NCBI GenBank assembly: GCA_944320775.1
Contig: CALUIV010000015.1
Location: 1 to 64,000, forward strand
Direction: 5' to 3'
From: an uncultured Paraprevotella sp.
Lineage (GTDB): Bacteria; Bacteroidota; Bacteroidia; Bacteroidales; Bacteroidaceae
Length of the DNA stretch: 64,000 nucleotides
In this document: in pieces, positions 29,446 to 37,534 of the stretch
How positions within the stretch are numbered: the stretch's first letter is position 1
Layout: each line of letters begins with the position of its first letter
Program-made: the position numbers and the translations under genes
Notes under the pieces: generated by a model
Seen by the model: only the letters and a program-made list of their open reading frames with translations
What the model was told of the DNA's origin: nothing
The model's database searches: none

Positions 29446-30018
29446 TTAAAACACATATTTCGCCTCAAGCATGAAATAAGAATTGACATACATATAACGG
29501 CTGTAAACCGTAGAGTAATCGGATACCTGGTACCAATTGTTCTGCTTTCCGCGCAACAGGTCATAACCGGTTAGAGTCAGTGTCAGACTGTTCTTCTTCA
29601 GGAAAGAACGGCTGAGCTGCACATTCCACACATACTCCATCTTATTCATGGGAGCATGGGCATAACCACGATTCCAGGACAAGTCCAGATCAGAATAGAC
29701 ACGGATGGCCCATGGCAATTCAAACATCTGCACAGAACCTAAATTTCCGGTGTAATGAAACTCCTTGAAGTCTGCGTCCATATTGTTTTGCAGATCCTCA
29801 CCGTTCCAGCCTCCATACAGAGTAAAGCGCGTGTTTCCTTTCTGATAAGCCACCTGCGCGGACACTCCGCCACGCAACACCGAAGTGGCGCTCTCTACCG
29901 ACCGGTCCGCATCCAACTGAATGAAATTGTGATATTTCTGGTGGCCTACCGACCAGTACGGTGAAAGGTGGAACCATCCCTTCTCGTCCAGACGAATTTT
30001 ACCCCCCCATTTTAACAT
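29446..30018 (-). pseudogene. C-terminal fragment of an outer-membrane beta-barrel protein
   Basis: The 190-residue frame reads as alternating beta strands with aromatic girdles and ends YFMLEAKYVF, a C-terminal Phe typical of TonB-dependent outer-membrane barrels. There is no signal peptide, plug or N-terminal domain, and the 156 bp beyond the first ATG contain no continuation. It is therefore the tail end of a lost TonB-dependent-receptor-like gene, probably left by a deletion at the edge of the accessory region. Confidence 0.75.
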
Positions 30019-30087
30019 TATTAAATATAAATTATTTTATATATCTGGTATCTCATCAAACTGTACCAACTATTTTTCGCTTCAAAA

Positions 30088-30119
30088 ATTGATATAATTT
30101 TGAAAAGCAAGTATTTTTG
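30088..30119 (+). promoter_or_regulatory. Probable promoter of the PP2C gene
   Basis: ATTG (30088-30091), 20 bases, then TATTTTTG (30112-30119), close to the Bacteroidales consensus. It lies 55 bp before the phosphatase start. Confidence 0.55.
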
Positions 30120-30174
30120 CCGATAGTCTTCAGCAACTTATTCCCTCTTTAAGAATATAAAACATTAAACACAA

Positions 30175-30867
30175 ATGAATATGAAGATCCTATATGCAAC
30201 AATCAGCAAGACCGGGAAACGCCCGCAAAACGAAGATGCCGTTCTGGTATCTGATGTACCGGAACAGGAAAGATGGACCGGCATAATCTGCGACGGTATG
30301 GGCGGACATAAGGACGGAGAGACAGCCAGCAATACCGTGATCTCGGCCTTTATGAAATACTGGATGGACCAGGAAAAGCAGGAAGATTCCAAAGAAAAGA
30401 TACTCTATGCCTGTGCCACAGCTTTCAAAGAGCTGAATGCAAAGGCAAATGAATTGCATCATCTGGAAATGGGAACCACCTTAGTCATGGCCAGCATCAA
30501 ACAGAAACGGTTCACTGTGGTACACGTAGGCGACAGCAGATGTTATCTTTTTAGAAAAAACAGCGGACTCTTGTTTCAAACACGCGACCACACGGAGAAC
30601 AGTTTCGGATGGGAAGTGGTAAACCGCTGTTTTTTCTCTTACGATCCGATTAAAGCCTATCCGGACATCATGCAGTTTCCCGTCAAATCCGGCGACCGCA
30701 TTCTGCTATGCTCCGACGGAGTTTATAAAAGCATGACTCCGGAAGCGCTTCAGGCCCTGATGCAGGAGAATGACACTCCAGACCGGATTGTGGAAGCGAT
30801 TGATCGGATCTGTCAGACCGAATCGCACGACAACTATTCAGCCATCATAGCCTTTTGTGAAGAATAG
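30175..30867 (+). CDS. PP2C-type serine/threonine protein phosphatase
   Basis: A compact 230-residue metal-dependent phosphatase domain with no extra domains. The metal-binding motifs are present: RPQNEDAVLV near residue 18, CDGMGGHKDGE near residue 39, VHVGDSRCYLF near residue 116 and LCSDGVYKS near residue 178, with a final SHDNYSAIIAF. It is cytoplasmic and presumably dephosphorylates Ser/Thr in a signalling circuit. No partner kinase lies nearby. ATG 30181 is an equally possible start. It has its own promoter and is followed by the ATPase/nuclease pair. Confidence 0.88.
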   Translation: MNMKILYATISKTGKRPQNEDAVLVSDVPEQERWTGIICDGMGGHKDGETASNTVISAFMKYWMDQEKQEDSKEKILYACATAFKELNAKANELHHLEMGTTLVMASIKQKRFTVVHVGDSRCYLFRKNSGLLFQTRDHTENSFGWEVVNRCFFSYDPIKAYPDIMQFPVKSGDRILLCSDGVYKSMTPEALQALMQENDTPDRIVEAIDRICQTESHDNYSAIIAFCEE

Positions 30868-30878
30868 ATCACCATTCA

Positions 30879-30910
30879 TTTGATAATCCTCGCAAAATAC
30901 ATTAATTTTG
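30879..30910 (+). promoter_or_regulatory. Bacteroidales promoter of the first ATPase/nuclease paralog
   Basis: TTTG (30879-30882), exactly 20 bases, then TAATTTTG (30903-30910), a full consensus match. The following leader TAATGAAACGATAAAA is shared with the second paralog's promoter. Confidence 0.8.
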
Positions 30911-30925
30911 TAATGAAACGATAAA

Positions 30926-32077
30926 ATGACAAACTCCATGATCCGAAAATATCCGGTAGGCATACAGAATTTTTAAAAAATCCGAAATGGGAACTTTTAC
31001 TATGTAGACAAAACGGATTTATTATATCAACTAGTTCAAGTTGAAGGATATTACTTTCTGAGTCGTCCGAGACGATTCGGAAAGAGTCTGCTACTATCTA
31101 CCATACAGGCTTATTTTGAAGGCAAAAAAGAACTGTTTCGCGGACTTGCAGTCGAGCAGTTGGAACAGGAATGGAATACTTATCCGGTATTGCATCTGGA
31201 TTTGAACGCGCAAAAGTATGACACGCCGGAGAGTCTGTACAGCATGCTCAACGATGCTTTGTGCAACTGGGAAAGTCAATATGAAACACGCCCCAGCGAA
31301 ACGACCCATTCCCTGCGCTTTCAGGGAGTGATTCAGCGTGCCGCCGAAAAATGCGGCCAGAAAGTCGTTGTCCTGATTGACGAATACGACAAACCCATGC
31401 TTCAGGCTATCGGTAACGAACCCTTGCAAACAGAATACCGCAACACCCTGAAGGCCTTTTATGGTGTTCTGAAGAGTTGCGACAAGTATCTGCGCTTTGC
31501 CATGCTGACCGGTGTCACCAAATTCAGCAAGGTCAGTGTATTCAGCGATCTGAACAATCTGATGGATATTTCCTTATCTTCACGCTTCGCTTCCATTTGC
31601 GGAATCACGGAACAGGAGCTGCACCAGTACTTTAAAGAAGACATCAGATTACTGGGTGAAAACCAAGGAATGTCTCCGGAAGACACGTCACGGGAACTGA
31701 AACAATGGTATGACGGCTATCACTTTTCGGATAAAAGCGAAGACATTTATAATCCCTTCAGTCTGCTCAATACTTTTGCACAAAGGCAGTTCGGCAGCTA
31801 TTGGTTCGAAACGGGAACACCGACATTCTTGGTGGAACAGCTAAAACACTGTCGTTATGACCTGAAGCGCCTGACGCAGGAAATGGCCATGGCGGATTCT
31901 CTCAACGGAATGGACTCCATGGAAGAGAACCCCGTGCCGATTCTTTACCAGAGCGGGTATCTCACCATCAAAGACTTTGATCGGGAATTCCGGTACTATA
32001 CTTTAGGCTTTCCGAATAAAGAGGTGGAAGAAGGATTCAGCAAAGCCATCCGCGGCATTGAGAAGTGGTCCCATTGA
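30926..32077 (+). pseudogene. Broken AAA-ATPase-like / PD-(D/E)XK nuclease paralog
   Basis: The frame starting at ATG 30926 reads RKYPVGIQNF, meets an in-frame TAA at 30974-30976, and continues without a shift into NGNFYYVDKTDLLYQL and the Walker A segment SRPRRFGKSLLLST. It has the Walker B VVVLIDEYDKPML and the QWYDGYHFSD/YNPFSLLN block. It stops at EGFSKAIRGIEKWSH, where the intact neighbour goes on for about 150 residues including the nuclease domain. So it carries one nonsense mutation near the start and a 3' deletion. Family as for the next gene (PF09820-type ATPase). The remaining frame from 30977 is open, and an internal start could still give a truncated ATPase. Confidence 0.85.
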
Positions 32078-32115
32078 GAAGTGGTTAATCGAGGAAAAAT
32101 AAAAACCAACCATTC

Positions 32116-32146
32116 ATTTGATAATCCCACGGAATACACTATTTTT
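32116..32146 (+). promoter_or_regulatory. Bacteroidales promoter of the second ATPase/nuclease paralog
   Basis: TTTG (32116-32119), 19 bases, then TATTTTTG (32139-32146). The surrounding words ATTCATTTGATAATCC and GTAATGAAACGATAAAA are near-identical to the promoter of the upstream paralog, which indicates tandem duplication including the promoter. Confidence 0.8.
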
Positions 32147-32174
32147 GTAATGAAACGATAAAAGAGACTGCTCT

Positions 32175-33752
32175 ATGAAATATCCTATAGGAATACAGAG
32201 TTTTGACCAAATCATCGAAGACGGGTATGTGTATATTGACAAAACCGATCTGGTGTACCGACTGGCAACGGAAGGGAAAATATATTTCCTCAGCCGGCCG
32301 CGCCGTTTCGGGAAGAGTCTGCTGGTCTCTACCCTGAAAAACTATTTCTTAGGACGGAAGGAACTTTTCAAGGGACTGAAAATCGATGCCCTGGAAAAGG
32401 ACTGGAAAGTCTATCCCGTGTTCCATATTGATTTCAATGGTTCTAATTTCACCAAACAAGGTATTCTGGAGAACCGCATCGGAAGCTATATATCCGATTG
32501 GGAAAAACTATACTCGCTGGAATCCAAAGAGATTGCAACAGATCTGGGCAACCGTTTTATCCGGGTGCTTCGTGCCGCTCATGAACAGAGTGGCCGCCGT
32601 GCCGTGGTGCTTGTCGATGAATACGACAAACCCGTACTCGATGTGCTGGACGTGGACAAGAATCTGGAGGAAGAACACCGCAACGTTCTGAAAAGTTTCT
32701 ATTCGGTGTTCAAGGGAGCCGACGAGCATCTGCAGTTCGTATTCCTTACCGGAGTGACCAAATTCTCACAAGTCAGCGTGTTCAGCGGTTTCAACCAACC
32801 GTTGGATATCAGCATGCACAGCAAGTATGAAACGCTTTGCGGTATCTCTCAGGAGGAACTGAATGCGGTTTTCCGGGAACCGATTGAAGAAATGGCAACA
32901 GTCTACAGATGTTCCTATGACGAAATGATGGCTCAGCTTAAGGCACAATACGACGGGTATCATTTCAGCGATCGCATGAAGGACATTTATAACCCGTTCA
33001 GCCTGCTGAACGCATTCGAGTCCCAGCGCATCAGCGACTTTTGGTTCAAAAGCGGAACGCCGACTTACCTCATCCGCCTGCTTTCGCACACCGACGAGAA
33101 TATGAACGAGATTACCGGAAAGTACTATACAGCTGAAGAATTCATCGACTATAAGGCCAATATCGAGCAGCCCCTGCCGATGATTTATCAAAGCGGATAT
33201 CTCACCATAAAGGATTTTGATATCCGTCGGAACCTCTTCCTGCTTGATTATCCCAATAATGAAGTGAAAAAAGGATTTCTGGCTCTGATTGCAGGCAGTT
33301 ACTTCAATACGCGCGAGAGCATTTACTCTTGGATACAGAATGCAGCCTTTCAGTTACAGGATGGCAACCTCGACGATTTCCGCAGCGGCCTGACCTCATT
33401 CCTGGCCAGCATTCCTTACACCATGCGCCGGAAGGAGAACGAACGCGAAAGGGAACGTTACTTCCACTACACGTTCTATCTCATCATGCGCCTGATCAGT
33501 GTCTACACCGTGTACACGGAAAAGGTGCAGAGCCACGGACGGGTGGATTGCATTGTGGAGACCAACGATTATGTCTATATCTTCGAATTCAAGCTCGACG
33601 GTACAGCCGAAGAGGCCATACGCCAGATTGAAGAGAAAGGCTATGCCCACGAATACGAAGCGGACAAGCGGAAGGTTTATCTCATCGGCGCCGTGTTCTC
33701 TTCCGAAACCGGAACGATTGAGGAATGGAAATCTGCTCCCGAAACAGTATAA
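32175..33752 (+). CDS. AAA-ATPase-like protein with C-terminal PD-(D/E)XK nuclease domain
   Basis: The intact 525-residue member of a family widespread and multicopy in Bacteroidales (AAA-ATPase_like PF09820 followed by PDDEXK_9 PF08011). It has the starter YPIGIQSFDQIIEDGYVYID, Walker A SRPRRFGKSLL near residue 54, Walker B VLVDEYDKPVLD near residue 145 and the QYDGYHFSD / YNPFSLLNAF block near residue 260. The C-terminal nuclease core has the acidic residue in GRVDCIVE and the E-x-K of YIFEFKLDG near residue 475. Its role is not established; defence or mobile-element biology is often suspected. It has its own promoter and a broken paralog directly upstream. Confidence 0.88.
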   Translation: MKYPIGIQSFDQIIEDGYVYIDKTDLVYRLATEGKIYFLSRPRRFGKSLLVSTLKNYFLGRKELFKGLKIDALEKDWKVYPVFHIDFNGSNFTKQGILENRIGSYISDWEKLYSLESKEIATDLGNRFIRVLRAAHEQSGRRAVVLVDEYDKPVLDVLDVDKNLEEEHRNVLKSFYSVFKGADEHLQFVFLTGVTKFSQVSVFSGFNQPLDISMHSKYETLCGISQEELNAVFREPIEEMATVYRCSYDEMMAQLKAQYDGYHFSDRMKDIYNPFSLLNAFESQRISDFWFKSGTPTYLIRLLSHTDENMNEITGKYYTAEEFIDYKANIEQPLPMIYQSGYLTIKDFDIRRNLFLLDYPNNEVKKGFLALIAGSYFNTRESIYSWIQNAAFQLQDGNLDDFRSGLTSFLASIPYTMRRKENERERERYFHYTFYLIMRLISVYTVYTEKVQSHGRVDCIVETNDYVYIFEFKLDGTAEEAIRQIEEKGYAHEYEADKRKVYLIGAVFSSETGTIEEWKSAPETV

Positions 33753-34113
33753 TCGAAACAAATGCCCTAAAACAATGACCTAATTCTTGCCATTTATGAA
33801 ACATGGGATATTGCCAATTACCGTTTTCCTGTTCTTTATTTTGACAGCTATTTTTCTGGTCGTAACAATTACTGTACGACACGCAATGAAATTGCTGCCG
33901 ATTTAAACCAGGCATTGGCTAAAATGATTGCAGAAAACGGCACTACTGTCATTACTCAAGATACCATCAGAACTTACAAACTACTCAGAGAAATTGCGGA
34001 TGAAGAAGTACTGATTGCCCTTTCTGATAAGAGATACCGTAGCTACCTGAAAAACGAAAAGGTGAAAGAAACGGCATTCCTTACTTTTGATATCCTGGAC
34101 CAACATGGTGAAA
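33555..34113 (+). repeat. Direct repeat, copy 1 (nuclease tail plus regulator head)
   Basis: This segment runs from the last part of the ATPase/nuclease gene into the start of the winged-helix gene. It is repeated with high identity at 40217-40693, in the same orientation about 6.6 kb away. The second copy has a 57-base deletion and small indels. The two copies flank the M60 peptidase and retropepsin genes. Confidence 0.9.
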
Positions 34114-34634
34114 AGAACTCCACTAATACACAAAATATCTATAGTGACACCTTAATCATAAATCAATCGGGAGAAACGTTAGCTCTCAAAGGATATAGCC
34201 AGTTGTCTGCTGCGGCTGTTTTCAGTATGTCCGACCAACGCCTGTCCATAGCCTGCATGACAGCCGCTTTTCTTTGGGCTATCCTTTCCTGCACATACTT
34301 AAAAAAGAAGCAACAACACAAAGAGACCGACACCCCAAACGGATTTGGCGGATTGTCTTATTCAGAACGTGAAGGGCGTTTTTATGATGCTACTCAGATT
34401 CCCATTCATTTTACCCCCATGCAACAACAGTTTATGAGTTTGCTATGGGAAGCTCCATCACATGCTCTGTCTAAAAAAGAGATTTGCGATGCACTCTGGC
34501 CCGGAAAAGAAGACGCCAATGATACCCTGTATACCCTTGTGCGGAGACTGAAACCGGTTATAGAACAACATACTGACCTGAAAATAACCGCTGACAGATG
34601 TGGCAGATATACACTGACAATCAAAGATTTATAA
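33796..34634 (+). pseudogene. Membrane-anchored winged-helix regulator with a one-base frameshift
   Basis: The natural start is ATG 33796 (MKHGILPITVFLFFILTAIF), a signal anchor. A tract of five T at 33851-33855 puts the frame off by one; the second copy has six T here and reads on as SGRNNYCTTRNEIAADLNQAL. After the shift the frame is open to 34634. It has a periplasmic region of about 110 residues, a transmembrane helix (CMTAAFLWAILSCTYL), then a cytoplasmic C-terminal OmpR/PhoB-type winged helix (LSKKEICDALWPGKEDAND, then LYTLVRRLKP). Without the shift it would be a one-component membrane regulator of about 280 residues. No good start codon lies after the shift (only TTG 33915 or ATG 33924). 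Either a pseudogene, a phase-variable gene or a base-calling error in the homopolymer. Confidence 0.75.
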
Positions 34635-34637
34635 TAC

Positions 34638-34681
34638 GGTCAGTACAATATCAGGCAATTGTCAGGTAAATGTCAGTATCT
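34638..34681 (+). promoter_or_regulatory. Four 11-bp direct repeats, candidate operator
   Basis: The word TCAG occurs at 34640, 34651, 34662 and 34673, spaced exactly 11 bp, with the wider consensus TnTCAGnnAA. The array sits between the winged-helix gene and the -33 box of the M60 promoter (34685). Direct repeats with 11-bp spacing are the classic arrangement bound by OmpR/PhoB-type winged helices, the very domain encoded immediately upstream. Confidence 0.75.
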
Positions 34682-34684
34682 GTT

Positions 34685-34716
34685 TTTGCTCTCCATAATA
34701 AAGTATTCTACATTTG
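34685..34716 (+). promoter_or_regulatory. Bacteroidales promoter of the M60 peptidase gene
   Basis: TTTG (34685-34688), 20 bases, then TACATTTG (34709-34716), an exact consensus match, 28 bp before the start codon. The last 11-bp repeat ends four bases upstream of the -33 box, so a bound activator could contact RNA polymerase. Confidence 0.82.
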
Positions 34717-34744
34717 TTTACCAAACTTCAAGAATACAAAACAA

Positions 34745-37534
34745 ATGAAAATTTACTTAACACTTCTCATCCTGTTCTTATCTGAATTTGTTAACGCAAC
34801 CACGATCATCAAGAACGGCAAACTAATGTATCATGCATGGACAAATGAAGAAAAGAAGCCTTATGCCACCACTGATTATAGAGAAAAAAGTCTCTACTTC
34901 AATGTTCAATCAGACTCACTGGGGAATAATTGGACGATACGCATTGACGATACAGATAGGACATGGGCTTATGTAGTCCGCTTTGCTTCAGACATTATTT
35001 TGTTGTATGTATCAGAGAATAAAAATTCCGAAAATCGTTTATTGCATCTGTTTATAGAACAAGGAGATAGTTTATTATCAGATTTCTACGTTGAACAAAC
35101 ATACAATCCATTACCATTCAAGGAGACTGATTTCACGTTCGGTTATCAGCAAAAGTCGATACCCTTGCATATCCCCACCCAAAAGGAACCTTCCTTTCGA
35201 ACCCCTTCATGGATTCAAGTCGTGAAAAAAGAAAGGAACGCTTATATCTTTGATGTAGCAGAAAACAAGACAGGAACAGCACGTGCGGATACGCTATTCA
35301 TTACAGATGCAAACCAAATGGAAACTCGTCCTTTATTGTTTTTCCAATATCCGAAAAGTAATGATTTCATTCCACAATCTGTATTGGCACGGGATAAAAA
35401 GCTGCAAATAGTTCGCGGAGAATGTTCATCAGAACAACCCGGAGGCGAAATTAAACTTTCATTTGATGGAAATTTAGAGACAAATTATCATTCAGCATGG
35501 GATAATACAGCAAACAATTATTTTCCGATATCCATAACCTATCACTTCTCACAGCCAGAAGTGATTGATTATTTAATTTATATACCTCGTCTGGATGGTG
35601 GAAACGGAATTTTCCGGAAAGCATCACTATATGTCCAACGGAAAGGACATGAAACCTTTGAGTTTCTAATGGATTACGATTTTCAAGGAAAAGCGCGAAT
35701 GCACTATATTCCTTTCAAGGAACAACAAAAGGACATTACCGCATTTCGTTTTCTGGTACATTCAGGCACTGGAGGAGGCCAAGGTTTAGCCAGTTGCGCT
35801 GAGATGGAATTTTATCGGAAACAATCCTATGACAACAGTTATCTGAAACTGTTTTCCGATCCCACATGTAGTAAATTGAACAAAAACGTTACAGTCAGAC
35901 AAATCAAGAATTGCAAGGAAGCTTTCTTTCGCGATTTGGCAATGTGGCTAAAAGAGGGTAATCAGCCAAATGAATTCCGTATACAGCAGTATAAGGCATG
36001 GAGCAAGCCAGAAACTGCAGCAAAAGCCAATGGATGTTCTCCTGTCGGCAGATGGGATAATCCAACAGGAATAGCGGCAATTAAGGACAAGCCTCTGGTT
36101 CTCTTGGTTGATTGCGAACTGGCAGACAGTCTTCGACTGGGTATTCAACAACTAAGTACCCCACAAGGAAAAGACGGATTCGGAGGTACGGAATATCCCT
36201 TACATCAAAGCATTAATCTTATTTATCCTCATACTGACGGTTTATGTTACATCGTTTATCAGGTGGACCAGCCGAAGGAGGCACCATTGGCAAAGATTCA
36301 CATTATTGGCGGATATGTCAACGGCTACTTTGATATGGAAAAACATCTCAATGCCGATGGTTCATCCCGTTGGAAGGAACTATTGGATAAGGCTGGCGAT
36401 CAATACTTCGATGTTGTCTCCCCTTATGTACATTTTACTTTCAACACATCATTGTTTCGTAAATATGTACCGGATATCGTACCGTTAATAAACACTTATG
36501 ACTCGATGGTGCTGCATGAACAAGAATTTCAGGGATTCCGAAAATATAACCGCATGTTGACAAATAGAGTATATTTCCATTCGTCACGTGCCAATTATGG
36601 GGCTCTTTGGGCAAGTGATAATCGTATTGGATATAACGAACAATTCTTGCCGAATTTATTAAACGTAGATTTATTCAAGACAAAAGAATGTTGGTGACCC
36701 GCTCATGAGTTTGGACACATGTTACAAATCAAGCCTTCTTTTTGTTGGAAAGGAATGACTGAGGTGAGCAACAACATTCTAAGCCTGGAAATTCAACGTC
36801 TTTGGGATAATCCTTCCCGTCTGCTCGAGAAACTGCCTGAAGAAGAAACATATCATGATATCTACGAAAGGGCCATGAACCTTGCATTCGTTCATCAGCA
36901 ACCATATGCCAATCTCGGAGACTGGTTCGATCGTCTGGTTCCACTATGGCAACTCCGTCTGTATATGATGGAAATCTGTGGACAGACAGACTTCTACAAA
37001 GATTTATACGAACGATGCATTCAGATGAATGACGCACCATACAGTCACGGACAATGGCAACTGGCTTTTGTCTACAATTGTTGTGTAGCTGCCCATAAAG
37101 ACTTAAGGCCTTTTTTCAGGAAGTGGGGTTGGCTGACACCTGTTGAAATGGAAATTCATGACTATGGAACAGATACGTTATCCATTAAACAACATGATAT
37201 TGACATCTTAAACAGAAAAATCGACGCACTTTATCTGCCAAATCTGACTGCTGCCGTGGAATACATCACAGACGATAATCTTTCATTGTATCAGAAGAAC
37301 GAAGCATTCATCTCTGGAAAGTTTCTGATTGATGATAAAATGCAGATTCAAGTTAAAGACTGCCAGGGAGCTGTTGCATTTGAAGTATACAATGGAAATA
37401 CCCTTATCGGTGTATCACATCACGATACATTCAAACTTTCGTTACCTCCAACTACAGTTACAGACAAATTAAAAGTAATGGCAGTATTGCCAGACGGAAG
37501 ACGAATTAAGTGTGAACGAGAATTTATAAAATGA
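34745..37534 (+). pseudogene. M60 (enhancin/mucinase-like) metallopeptidase gene with a stop before the zinc motif
   Basis: ATG 34745 opens a signal peptide (MKIYLTLLILFLSEFVNA). An N-terminal region follows, then a discoidin-like (F5/8 type C) stretch near DGNLETNYHSAWDN, and then the M60 domain. The frame stops at TGA 36695-36697 right after KTKECW and resumes in the same frame as PAHEFGHMLQ, the M60 zinc motif HExxH with a downstream Glu in GMTEVSNN. The family usually has Gly before Pro here (W-G-P-x-H-E), so GGA to TGA is a one-base change. The second part continues to 37534 with a C-terminal beta domain. M60 enzymes cleave mucin-type glycoproteins. As written, the catalytic site is not translated with the N-terminus. 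Confidence 0.85.

Noticed and set aside
36695..36697. TGA read as glycine (alternative genetic code)
   Set aside because: Many other genes here, for example gcvPB and the MoxR-operon genes, use TGA or end normally and do not need recoding; a point mutation or error is simpler.
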